DNA of 64,000 nt from Metarhizium brunneum (taxonomy: Eukaryota; Ascomycota; Sordariomycetes; Hypocreales; Clavicipitaceae), in contig NC_089425.1 of NCBI RefSeq assembly GCF_013426205.1, positions 1,054,001 to 1,118,000 of the forward strand, written 5' to 3'. Every line of letters begins with the position of its first letter. Within the stretch, counting starts at the first letter, position 1. Position numbers and translations under genes: made by a program. Below, one piece after another: positions 1 through 11,100 of this stretch. The notes under the pieces were generated by a model. That model saw nothing but the letters and a program-made list of their open reading frames with translations, had not been told where the DNA came from and searched no databases.

Positions 1-538
1 TTATACGCAAGGACAGGCCAACGGCGGTGGTGTCCAATCAACAGCATCTGTCGCAGCTCGCACATTACCATCCGTGTTTGTCAAATGCGCATCAAGGCAG
101 GCGATAGATGTGTCGACAATCATAGTGCACAGAATTCTTATTTCGGTAGGTTTATTCGACGGTTACACCAATCCCGCTTCCATATGGCAGACCTTTTCTT
201 GGAAAATCTTGAAACTTTCAACTTAATCAGGGTACAGTAGTGAAAGATGTCAACAGCAAACCAATTGACATCATTCGTCTCGGCATGCTATGCGCCACAC
301 GGGGAGACTTGACTCGCTATTTGCTCGGGAATTCGGGAGAATCGCGGGCTGCGGGATTCGATTTATATTGGCCCCGATCATCGGCGAAGTCAACTAGTTC
401 GACCTCCAATATACGTGGCGCCGGCATCAGAGCTGTTGATATTCTCTATTGGTAGGAAAACTAACGAAATGGTCATTGTCCGGCTTTTCTCCGTACGCGC
501 GGGGGTTCTCTTGGCTCTGTTCGATTGCCACATGCATG

Positions 539-548
539 TATATAAATA
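539..548 (+). promoter_or_regulatory. TATA-like box of the Gfa gene
   Basis: The sequence tatataaata lies about 90 bp upstream of the ATG at 637. It is the best core-promoter candidate here, because the spacer up to the ATG contains no other TATA element. Confidence 0.45.
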
Positions 549-636
549 CTTGCAGTCACCGATCGTTTGGCAGTTTGTTACTGTATGTGCCATAAAACTG
601 ATCACAAAACACTGCCTACCTACCATACCTGCTACA

Positions 637-1212
637 ATGACCCTTTCCCTTCATCCTCTTATCGACGGTGGTATCGTCAAAGGCGAAGCCAATTTTGCCG
701 GCGGAACCCTATACTGCCACTGCCCATCCGACAAGGTGGCCGTTTCGCTGAAGAGCAATGTCGCCCACAATCACGCCTGCGGCTGTTCCAAGTGCTGGAA
801 ACCACACGGTGCACTCTTCTCCATTGTTGGCGTTGTGCCTCGGGATAGCCTCTCCGTGATTGCCAATGGGTCGAAGCTCGTCGTCGTGGACAAGACGGCC
901 GCAATCCAACGACATGCCTGCACAGACTGCGGGGTTCACTTGTACGGCCGCATTGAAAAAGACCATCCGTTCAAGGGGCTGGATTTTGTGCATGTTGAGC
1001 TGTCTGACAACAAAGGGTGGCAGGAGCCGCAATTTGCGGCCTTTGTGTCTTCTATTATTGAGCAGGGATTTGATCCCCGGCGCATGGATGACGTGAGGGC
1101 CAAGTTCAAACAACTCGGGCTTCAAACTTATGACGCCCTTTCACCACCGCTTATGGACTTGATCGCCGTGTTTACAGCCAAAAAGGCGGGAATCCATTTT
1201 TCTGAGTCCTAG
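637..1212 (+). CDS. Glutathione-dependent formaldehyde-activating enzyme (Gfa / CENP-V family)
   Basis: Single-exon gene of 191 aa. The Gfa fold is recognisable from its zinc-binding cysteines: YCHC near residue 29, the ACGCSKCW cluster near residue 50 and ACTDCG near residue 100. The C-terminal stretch [11 protein letters not shown]...[18 protein letters not shown] is typical of fungal homologues. Family members are annotated as S-(hydroxymethyl)glutathione synthases, which condense formaldehyde with glutathione in the cytosol, although spontaneous adduct formation makes the physiological role debated. An upstream extension of the reading frame to 415 has no family similarity, so the start was placed at the ATG beginning [12 protein letters not shown]. 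The length matches fungal relatives. The Cys ligands look complete, so the protein is probably functional. Its neighbours downstream are decayed genes and do not suggest a pathway. Confidence 0.9.
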   Translation: MTLSLHPLIDGGIVKGEANFAGGTLYCHCPSDKVAVSLKSNVAHNHACGCSKCWKPHGALFSIVGVVPRDSLSVIANGSKLVVVDKTAAIQRHACTDCGVHLYGRIEKDHPFKGLDFVHVELSDNKGWQEPQFAAFVSSIIEQGFDPRRMDDVRAKFKQLGLQTYDALSPPLMDLIAVFTAKKAGIHFSES

Positions 1213-2182
1213 CGACGAGGGATCCATCATGGTGTATGGGTGTTTTCTTGTAAAGGGCGGATAGGTCGCACTTGACATCTACAATGCTTGCTTTTGGCTC
1301 CAAGCGGTAGATGGGGGAGGGATGAACAGGTTATGCGCGTCGTTCGAGAGGAGGAAGAATGAAGCTGCCGACTAAGCCAATACAAGGCCCTAGCTGGACC
1401 AAGAGGAATGAACTCCTACAAGCTCAGTAGCGGAAAAATATGACCATTGACAGTTGATTTGCAAACTTGACCCTCTCCAGTCATGCCATCTACATAGAGA
1501 CACTCGCCATATACCCCGCATCGATGGATCCAATCAAGATGCCGAGATTCCACCGGTTGTGGGGTGTCCTCATGGCAGGTGGGGGGCTCCGGCTCATGAA
1601 TGGCTTACCGATTGATTAGGGCCCGGTTAAGTATCCACCTCCCGTGGCGCTTGACAGGGGTGGACGCCGGACTCCGACATGGACACAAAGGAATCAATTA
1701 GCTGCAGGGATATCATGTTACATATTGGCAACCAAGGTGTGTCGCCGCACGACCTATTGGAACAGCTCGGGTGGTCTCATTGGAATCCAGAACTCTGACG
1801 CCTTCAATCAAAACGGTTACTGCACTACACTAGCCGATATCTCTGCCTCCTTGGCAGGAAGGCTACGTGATTGTGACAAGGGTTCGATATAGAAGGCTTA
1901 GAGCAAAAGGGCCTAATTTAATACTAATCTTAAAGGGTCTCTAAGATTTTAGGTTACTATAAAAAAAAGGTAATTACCTTATATATATATAAAATACTTA
2001 AGCTTAAAGCGTATACCTAGGTATATATTTAAGCTATATAACTAATAAGTCCTATATTAGTAAAGCCCTTTTATTATAATTCACGATCTGTTGGGCCTTT
2101 TCCGTGTAACAGTAATGCTGGTGCTAATTGATGCCACTAGGTAAAGGCCTTCCTCTCAATCGGCCTTATGTCTTGCCCTGCC
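1213..2182. other. Intergenic stretch with an AT-rich core
   Basis: No convincing gene was seen. The part from about 1905 to 2085 is strongly AT-rich (runs of tatatata, ttaagctt, aaaaaaaagg). It resembles RIP-degraded repeat DNA rather than coding sequence. Confidence 0.5.
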
Positions 2183-3022
2183 ATGAGCCTCAACAATGGT
2201 AGCACAACGATTATCTTTATCACTGGCAATGCGGTTTGTCTACTCTCTTCCCTCTATGGATAGCCATGCTGATAAATTCGCCAGCCTTATAAGGAGAACA
2301 AGTACAACAGTTCGCGTGTAATTCGAGACGCCACCCCGAGCCTTATCAGCCGCCTTGGCAAGCCCGATATTGTCGTTCTCAAATACCACAGTGATTCGTT
2401 CGATATCTATGAGGATATCTTGAAGATGATTGAAAAGGTCTGGACCGCTCGACGATCTTCCTTCCTTCTGAGCCTAGCCATGATCAAGAAGATGAAGTGG
2501 TCGATTTTGCTTTCGGCCTTCACCTTGGGATGACTACTGCAGTCCCAGAGTTCCAAGCTGAGAGAATTGCGTACCGAGATGGGTACGAGAGACCTGGCGA
2601 GGACGGCGTGTACATCAACAAGGAATACTTTCAAAAACTTGGACTCCCAGAGAGTCTTGATCCTGCCTTCGACTCTGACACGGCTGTGGCGCGTGTAAAG
2701 GTCACATTTCCAGTACGTCTCTCCTACCCCCTACGTCGTTTTACAGCTAAAAGGCTTACATTGTTGGTCATCTCAGGAAATACCTATTCGGGCTTCTGCC
2801 GACCCCAACAGCGGCTTTTGCGAGTACCGACTTTACTCGTCTCTGGCAGAACTGCAATTAAACTACATATCAATGCTCGGAATGGCCGCTTTTCTACACG
2901 TCCCCAAAGATAATTCACCAGAAGCGATCCAGCTTGATGTCGATGTCGTCACTGCCTACATCACCGCACTAGTAGTAGATCAGCTCTCTAGTCAAAGCAA
3001 CTCAGATAAGTCTGCGTTGTAG
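2183..3022 (+). pseudogene. Pyroglutamyl peptidase I-like (peptidase C15) gene with one reading-frame break
   Basis: Proposed exon 1 is 2183-2233 (MSLNNGSTTIIFITGNA). A 51-nt intron with donor GTTTGT ends at 2284. Exon 2 runs from 2285 (PYKENKYNSS...) to 2712, a GTACGT intron covers 2713-2776, and exon 3 is 2777-3022. The family is recognised from LHLGM, the ER-x-A-x-RDGY motif, GFCEYRLYSSLAELQ and FLHVP. These supply the Glu, Cys and His of the C15 catalytic triad, and all three are present. Near 2438 the reading frame shifts from KMIEKV to the frame carrying DEVVDFAFGLHLG. Only a frameshift or an implausibly short 35-nt intron (2438-2472) would connect the two. The gene is therefore probably a recently damaged cytosolic exopeptidase removing N-terminal pyroglutamate, lying between two AT-rich islands. 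An assembly error is the alternative. Confidence 0.7.
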
Positions 3023-3104
3023 TGCGTTCAAGGAGATATTGGCATGTTTGAAGTCGGTGAGAATCACACTTGCTTGATCCTAGGCGAGATCAAGAACTCG
3101 GGCA

Positions 3105-3480
3105 GTTTAATAACTAGGTTCTTATAAGCTTTATAAAAGGTTACCTCTCGTAAATTTATATAGAACACAGGCATAAATAAAAGCGAAAATATATAAATTT
3201 AAAAGAGGGCTTAAAAGACTCTTATTATTAATATATTATGCTAGTTATATCTATATAAATACCTATAAATAGCTTCAATTTGAAGAGAATTCCGAAAAAT
3301 CGCGTTTAAAATCCTTTTTAAAAAGAAACAAGTCAGTTTAGCACCTAAAATAGTTATAATAAAAGCTTATAATAAGCGGTTGAATTAATAGTATGGAGCT
3401 AATAATTCGCTTTAATATTAAAAGTCCTTAGTTTTCTTCTAAGGCTTAAGGGCAGATAACCTTCAAGTACCTATTTATAT
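3105..3480. repeat. AT-rich, RIP-like degenerate island
   Basis: The sequence is dominated by TA/AT-rich words (ttataagc, taaaagcttataataag, tatataaatacctataaatag) with no open coding frame. It is similar in texture to the islands at about 1905-2085 and 62630-62860. It probably represents repeat DNA mutated by repeat-induced point mutation, but no parental element can be recognised. Confidence 0.45.
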
Positions 3481-3877
3481 GAAACATTGGTGAGCAAGCG
3501 AGCCTAGAAGCCTAAGGCCTCAAATAGGTCTCGAGCCCCTGTGTAATTCGTCGGGTTCAAGGTTCGACCCGTCTGGTGCCTTTTTGACAACGTGACTTCC
3601 GTCTGGTGTCACACGGCCCACGGGAGCAACTGCATTGTGTGTCTGCCCCACTAACCTTGCTGCCTCAAATAATCGATTGCCGTTATTTTAGCAACAGGAA
3701 GCCTTGAGTTGTCTTAGCTTCAAGCATATGCATCGACTGTTCCATTAATGTCAATGCTTCCTTGCACGGTCGAGTTCTTCTGCTCTAAAGTTTCAGCTTG
3801 CTCCATTGCAAAGCAATCGGGCTTGTTAACTGCAACGAAGGCGGTTAGAATACCGACAGTCTTGTCGGCCGGAAAAA

Positions 3878-4841
3878 ATGGAGATTCAGTCGTTGCCGCT
3901 CAGGAATGGAAATTCCATACATGTACCCAAGGTAGGTCATTCCTCCTCTGCTCCATGATACACAGGTAGTCATTTACTTCCAACGCAGCTCGGTTTCGGA
4001 ACAGGTACCGCATGGTACAAGCCCGACGGCAAAGGTCCTTTTGACCAGTCACTCGTTGATATCTTAAAGAAGGCAATTGGCGCAGGCTTCTCTCACATCG
4101 ATCGTGCAGACGCCTACGGGACCAAGGAAGAGCTGGGTGTCGCGATTCGCGAGTGTGGCGTTCCTCGAGAGCGACTCTTCATCGTGACCAAGGTCCAGGA
4201 CAATGTCTTCAATATTCTCCAAGCCATCGACAACAGCTTAAAGAAGCTACAGCTCTCCGATGTTGATATGTGAGTCAAGCCTGGCCAAGTCTGCACTGGC
4301 AAATCATTCATGCTTGCGTCACTTTGATTAGGTACCTCATTCATGCGCCTTTCTTCGCCAAGAACGATGAAGATCTCGAGAAAGCGTGGAAAGACATGGA
4401 GCAAGTCAAGGCATGAGGCAAAGCAAAGTCCATCGCAGAGCGCTGTTTCACCTCCGGTGATCAACCAGATCGAATTCCAACCATATTTGCAACGTGCGAA
4501 CCAGTACGTGCCTTGGATGCAAAGAAAATGGCATCCAGGTTATGGCATTCAAAGGTTTGGTGCCTCTTACCAAGGGAAAGTGCGGTCCTCTCGATGCACT
4601 ACTTGAGACCCTAGGCAAGAAGTATGACGTCGAGCCAAGTGCCATTCTTTTCAACTGGCATAATCAACAGAACGTAGTTGCTATCACGACCACCCGGAAT
4701 CCAGACCGTTTGACACAGTATAGGAAAGCGTTGACCTTTAGTCTGACACCTTCGGAGATGGAGGAAATTACGCAGATTGGACTGTCACATCATTTCTGCG
4801 CTGCTCATCAAAAGAAGTTCGATGTCAATGATCGTACCTAG
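3878..4841 (+). pseudogene. Aldo-keto reductase pseudogene
   Basis: Exon 1 (3878-3931, MEIQSLPLRNGNSIHVPK), a GTAGGT intron to 3988, exon 2 (3989-4269) and a GTGAGT intron to 4331 are all intact. They encode the AKR start LGFGTGTAWYK, the Asp/Tyr catalytic region HIDRADAYGTKEELG and the Lys region FIVTKV. Exon 3 begins YLIHAPFF but meets TGA at 4414-4416, just before GKAKSI. The following GVSNF segment is missing. The NQIEFQPYLQ and IQVMAFKGLVPL motifs then lie in different frames. The C-terminal part, through ITTTRNPDRL to the stop at 4841, is readable. The stop, a deletion and at least one frameshift make loss of function very likely. When intact it would have been an NADPH-dependent cytosolic oxidoreductase of about 290 aa. 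Confidence 0.85.
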
Positions 4842-5597
4842 TTTTTGTCGATGCACGTCGTCATATCTGTGGAGAATTTGACTCGGATTACGAGTAGACT
4901 CTACGTAACAGTGGTTCATCATATCTCTAGATCGTCTGAGTCGCCATCTGCTGGTATCTATAGCACACTCCTCCATAGTTACGCACATGATTACGCTAGC
5001 TCATAGTTCTTCCTCGTCCTTGCCTAACAAATATATGTGGAAACATCTTAGATTTGCCGCTTATCTAAATTCTATAGAATGTCGCTACTACAAAGGTACA
5101 ACGCTATAAGTGCTCTCATCACTCTGAGATTACTACTAATAAGCGAGGGCTAAATCCTCAAGTCCTGAGGGGGACTTTCACTACGCTATCGGTGTAGTTT
5201 AACAGCCACGCACTGAACCATGAGTGTGATGCGAGACACGCATATTAAACTAACAAGTAGATGTTCAATTTCCAACAGCTAGGGCCTCTCACCAACGTCA
5301 TTATTTGTGTCAAATCGCTTCAAGTACTGCTACAAGCCAATGAATTCATGGCTACGAAGCATTTCCGCATCAGTAGTACCTTGTTAGTTTGGGTCAGACA
5401 AGCGATACAAGAGTCCAGACATTCTCACATCTGTCTCCTGGGGCTCGACGTCATTTGGTAAGCCTTGGGAAACAAATTGACCAGTATGGATATGATGAGA
5501 AGCAACGTCTACCCCAACTACTCTATCCGCAGAACCATTTCTACATAATTACATATGAGCGTTTTGAGAGGCCTGGGCAGCCCAAGGGTTCTTCCCT
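4842..5597. other. Intergenic region, no gene seen
   Basis: Short open frames are present, but none has a recognisable motif or plausible splice structure. This is the 3' flank shared by the AKR pseudogene and the convergent aldehyde dehydrogenase. Confidence 0.5.
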
Positions 5598-7284
5598 TTA
5601 GGCAGGTAGGATGTTGTGCTTAACACTCTTCGTCACCAACCAGTCCTCAAGCGCTTCCTGTCCCATATCCCGGCCGAACCCGGACTCTTTCACGCCTCCA
5701 AACGGCGCGTTGGCGTTCAGCAGACCCCAGCAGTTTACCGTGACCTGGCCACTCTCGAGTGCAGCCGAAACTCGGTCCGCACGATGAATGTTGCTGGTGA
5801 AAATGGCTGCACTCAGTCCATAGCTGCTGTTATTGGCCAACCCGATGACCTCTTCCTCAGTTTCGAACTTGGCAATGGACTTGAAGAAGACAGAAATTAG
5901 CAATCAAGCAACCTTGACATGATAAATACCAGTCTTGGGGCATAGACATACCGCTACAGGGCCAAATATCTCCTCCTGCATGAGACGCGAGTCGTTTGGT
6001 ACATCGGCGAAAGCCACACTGGGCACGAAGTATCCCTGAGAGGTGTTGTTTTCGCTCCCGCCAATTACCCTAAGGCCAGACTCCTTTGCATGTGCAATGT
6101 ACCCCATGATGCGGCTCATCTGCTTCTTGTTTACAATTGGGCCTTTTGTACTCTCAGGCAACAGAGGGTCACCAGGAGACGACTGCTTAATCTTCTCTCC
6201 AAAAGAATGAAGGAATTTCTCGTATACGGACGAGTGCACATATATGCGCGATCCCGCGGCGCACACCTGCCCGTTATTTGCCGTAATGCCCAGAGTCGTC
6301 CAGAATAACGCGTTCTCAAGATCTGCGTCTGCAAAGACAATGGACGGGCTTTTGCCTCCCAGTTCCAACGACACCTTTTTAAAGTTGGAGTCGGCGGAAG
6401 CCTTGAGGATTTGGCGGCCCGCAATGGAACTCCCGGTAAAGGCAAGCTTCTTGACGCCCAAGTGTTCGGCGAGAGCCTGCCCAGCCACTGGACCTTCTCC
6501 GGTGATGATGTTGATGACTCCCGGTGGAAAGCCAGCCTCACGGACGAGCGCCGCGAGTTTTTGTCCATACAACGGTGCTGCTTCCGGCGTCTTGATGATC
6601 AGCGTGTTGCCGGCGGCGATGGCAGGAGCGAGCTTCCAGCAGGTTATAATCCTACATCGACCCCATCACCCCATGTCAGGAAGCCGAAGTCTCGGTCACG
6701 AGGCAATTTGTGGGGTTTGGGCTACTTACAACGGCGCATTCCACGGGACAATAGCGGCGCATACCCCGATAGGTTCTCGTCGAGTGTAGGCATAGCCCTG
6801 GGGGATATGAAGCAACTGCCCGGTAATCTTGTCGGCCCATCCGGCGAAATACCGTAGCGTCTCGCACGCCTGCGGAACGTGGAGGCCCTTGGATTCCCCG
6901 GCCAAGATGCCCGCGTCAAGAGCCTCGAGACTAGCGAGGTCATCGATGTCGCGCTCCATTAGGGAGGCGAGTTGCAGGAGAAGCTCTCCTCGCTTCGCTG
7001 GGAGCACATCCTTCCACGGGCCTCGAAAAGCGGCTTGCGCGGCTGATACTGCCGCGTCAACATCAACGCGTTGTGCTGATGATACTGAGGCTAATAAATC
7101 ACCGGTAGCAGGATTCTCCACTGGCAAGACATCACCGCCGACAGATGGCTGGAATTCGTTGTTGATGAAAAGGCCGGTGTTTACTTGGATGATTTAGTTG
7201 GATGACTCTGGTCGCGTTTTTCATGGGTCATGCTTTACCTGAGACGGGTTTGCCTCCTACACCCCGTAGTTCAATTGTGCTCAT
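5598..7284 (-). CDS. NAD(P)-dependent aldehyde dehydrogenase
   Basis: Four-exon model: 7239-7284, 6730-7183, 5952-6651 and 5598-5879, giving 493 aa, the normal length for the ALDH superfamily. All introns have standard donors (GTAAAG, GTAAGT, GTATGT) and are 55-78 nt. Visible motifs include VENPATGDLLASV, the cofactor-binding segment around PWNAPL and KLAPAIAAGNT, FTGSSIAG, the catalytic-base motif ELGGKS, the nucleophile in NNGQVCAAGSR, EEIFGPVA and the C-terminal PFGGVKESGFGRDMG. The enzyme should oxidise an aldehyde to the carboxylic acid in the cytosol. The substrate cannot be read from sequence. It lies downstream of the ABC transporter gene on the same strand. It could serve detoxification or the NRPS locus, but nothing in the sequence proves a link. 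Confidence 0.92.
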
Positions 7285-8133
7285 GACGACAGCGGGAGAA
7301 TATATATTTTGTAAAGTGTTCTGGTTTGTATTTCAGCCTTACTCATATAGTGGCAATGGTATGTAGAATGCGGAGTCGGTTTAGAGATGGGACGGCTGAA
7401 TACAATATGGCACGTCAAGTCCTACATATAAGTATTATATTTCTGCCAGGGGTACGTCAGCTTGTAGTGGTCCCGGGTTCCGAGACGATAGCGTCACATC
7501 CACGATCGGACACGCCAATGGGAAAATTATCCACTTGGCCAAAACCTGTCTCATACTTGGTCCGTCAAAGCGCATGAAGCTAACACACACAATTATTAAG
7601 CTTGTCAGACGTCTTGCCTCTACTTTATCACTATCGCAGCGAGGTTCTGGCTGCCTTGGTAGCTATGGTATATAGCTGTAGACAGATCATTTCATTGTCC
7701 TCAAGTAGTCGTGCACTCTCATCAATCGTTGTTGGAAAAATAATACCATCAGAACAGTGGAGTAGGGTAGGACGAGCAGGACCGAGGAATCCGGTTCTCG
7801 GCCTCCAGTGGGGGCTCTCGGCGGAAGAATCCGAGTCGGAATTCGGAATCGGAATCCTTCCTTGGCGGCATGTCATGCGTCCACCTTGCCTTCCAGCGCG
7901 CACTACCAAATAGCCAATCATAATGTTGGTTTAAATAAAGTAATTACAGCTGCTACGGCAATATTTGTAGGCGTGTACAATTTTTGCCTTGTGGCTTAGT
8001 TGGGATTCGATCCAACACATGAATGACCACAGGGGTGTTAGTAAGGGTTAGGGTTAAAAGGTGCAAACACTCCAAAACCATGTCTATTTCGCTCTGTCGT
8101 GTGCTGAATGATCTAGGATAACCCGCAAGATCG
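7285..8133. other. Intergenic region between ALDH and ABC transporter
   Basis: No gene is supported. It holds the 5' flank of the aldehyde dehydrogenase and the 3' flank of the ABC transporter, with a short telomere-like repeat near its distal end (8043-8056). Confidence 0.5.
8043..8056. repeat. Interstitial telomere-like motif
   Basis: The sequence aagggttagggtta holds two adjoining copies of the fungal telomere hexamer GGGTTA. It lies just downstream of the ABC transporter stop codon. Confidence 0.6.
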
Positions 8134-11100
8134 CTAATCCTCATGACCAGGCCCCAGACTTTGATATAAAGCCAGGAACGCTGATCCCGGTGTGGAAAGC
8201 AACTCTTTGGGATTCCCGCTCTCCACCATTCGCCCATTCTCTAGCAAGATGACCCTGTCAAAGTCAAGCACACTCTGCAATTTGTGCACAACTGATATAA
8301 TGGTCTGATCTTTAAACTCGCTTCGCAGCAGCGCTTGCATCGCCTTGTCTGTGTCTGCATCGACATTGCTCGTTGCTTCATCCAGGACGAGTATGGGACT
8401 CTGCCTGATGATGGCTCGAGCAAGGCAATAGAGCTGACGTTGACCATGCGACAGTAACTCTTCCTCAATTTCACTCTCTAGTCCGCCAATCGGCTCGAAA
8501 ATTTCCCACAGGCTCACTGCGCGAAGGACCTCAATTAAGCGGTCATCCGTAGCAAACTGGAAGGGGTCCAGATCCTCTCTCAGCTTTCCTGCAAGAAAGA
8601 ATGTGTCTTGCGGTACTGTGTTTAATCTGCGGCGTACTTCCTGTCGTGGTATAGTCCTAATGTCTATGCCATCTACCAAAATCGTGCCTGAATCTATCTC
8701 CAGAAGTCTAAGCAATGTCGCTATGAGTGAAGATTTGCCACTACACGAGAGTCAATACGCAACAATTTGTCCACAGGAGCTGGAAAATGAACCATACCTT
8801 CCTGTTCTTCCACAAATTGCAACTTTCTGGCCAGATTCAACTTCAAAACTAATTTCATTGAGTACTGGCTCATTACTGGATTTGTATGACGCCGAGATAT
8901 TGTTGAATATAACCTTTCCAGTTGCTGGCCAACTCTGGGGCACCTGGAGGTTCTCCTCGGGGAGATTCTCATTCTTCACGTTCAAAACAAATGACCGGAT
9001 TCGATTGATCGCACCCAGAGCAGTCTCTACCTGAGTCCACTCAGTGACGAGTGTTTGAAGGGTACTGCTAAATGTGACGATATTAAAGAGCGCAACACCA
9101 AGAAAACTCGACGCACTGCCCTGGATGTTAGTCGCAATACCTACCAAGAGAAGTGCAAGGCCCGCGTTAAAGAGATCTAGGACTAGCGTTAACCACCTCT
9201 GGATACACCAAAGTAAGTAGTAAGGCTTTTGGGAGACATTTAAAGCCATGTAGCTCCTCTCCATGTATGCTTCTGACCAGCCGTATGCTCGAATGCAGGA
9301 GATGCCATTGACTGTTTCTAGGAATTGCGAGAACAGCGGGGCTTTGGCCTCAATATCCAAAAGTCGGAGCTGCCTGGAAGTCCGCAGATAGTAAAATTGG
9401 ACAAAAGAAAGAGCCACGATGCACAGAGGGATAGCCGCGCCAATGTAGCTGGAGCCGATAAAGACGAGAACTGCAGAAACGATGGCAGACAGAAATTGAA
9501 ACACGGTCTGGTCCATTGCTTGAGGCAAGTCATTGTCAATCAGCTCCAGATCTTGACTGAATCTGATGGCACACCATTAGTTCTGCGATTCAACAGTGCG
9601 AATACTTTCATACCTGTTCAAGGTTGTGCCAGCATCCGTAGATGTCAGGAATGATATAGGTGCGCTTTCACACTCTGGATTAGTTGGTTGTACAACAAGT
9701 CTTCGAGAGTACGTACCGCATTGTGGTGTTTAGGAGCAGCTGATGGAATTTTCGAGAGGTTTTTGGCAAAACTACCAAGTTAAAAGTGCTATGAAGATTA
9801 GCATACGGGCTTCAATGTAGGTGTATAGCATTTACCAATCTGCCAGAGCGCAGCCTAGAATTGTCAAAGCCGCAAGCGCGCCGTATACACCCAGCCAATA
9901 CCCCGTTCTCTCATTTGGGTGCTCGGCGTTTGCATTTGTCCACCACTGCATCCAGACGGCTGTTCTACTTAGCATTTACTTCTTCCATGGTAGCAGGCTG
10001 GAATGTACTGACATGGAAACGTCATGCCGAATACAAAAGTACAGCAAGCAAATAGGTATATGCCTATGGTCCAACGACCCGCGATGTTTGCGTAATACCC
10101 ATAAACTCTCATATCGCCAGCGTAGCGATTTTGCTCCGTCGCGGGGTTAATCAACATGTCAATTTCTTGCCATGCCTCGGCATCGTCGTTCTGCTCACCG
10201 GGTCCCAGCTGAGGGCGTGTAATGTCGGGCTGGATCGGTGATATTGGTAGAGAAACAGTTTTGGGGATTCCTAGACGGACTATCCTGCCATTCTCATCAA
10301 GGACGATAACTTGATCACCAAGGTCCAAGTGGTGTGCTGTGAAGATTAGCTTCCATCGGGCTTGTGTATGTAGCAGTACGCACCTGAGTTGGAAGCCATG
10401 ATGACAGTCGCATTCAATTTCTTCAACACACCATCTTTCGAGAAGACTCTGTCGATGATATGCCTCTCAGTGGTTCTGTCAAGACCCGTCAAGACGTCAT
10501 CGAGGACCATGACTGGATTCCGCGAATACAGAGCCCTTGCGAATGACTGTACAGCTTCAGTGGACTAGACTATGCGATGGATTGCCAGTTGAGGGACTTC
10601 TTACCACTCTCATTTGTTGCCCTCCACTCAGTTGTGATCCGCGAGTCCCAGTCATTGTCTGGTCTCCATCAGGCAACTCTCTGAAATCTGCATCGAGAGC
10701 ACACGCATCCACAACCGCGTCATACCACGTCCTGTCCCAAGGCGACATACCGACAATGTTATTCCTGACCGTGCCCCAGGTTGACCATGGGGTCTGTGGG
10801 CAGTACGCAGCTGTTCTAAATCCAGTCGCAATTGACCCTTTGAATGGAACTTCTCCCAAAATAGCTCGTAGTAATGTTGACTTGCCGCACCCTACAGGCC
10901 CTGCTATGACCGTGATCTGTCCGCGACGTACTGTAAAGGTCAGGCTACCAAGGACAATCTTTTCTTCCAGGTTATATCCCACTGACACCTCATTCAGAGA
11001 CAGCATAATATCGGGGCTTTGTGATTGCGAAATGATCATCTTCTCATCTTTCAAGACCTTACCATGAATGTCATCCTTTCCAAAGACGCTGGAGTCAGAC

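Noticed and set aside
3540..3600. Possible tRNA because of ggttcgaccc
   Set aside because: No acceptor stem, D-arm or anticodon arm can be formed around it.
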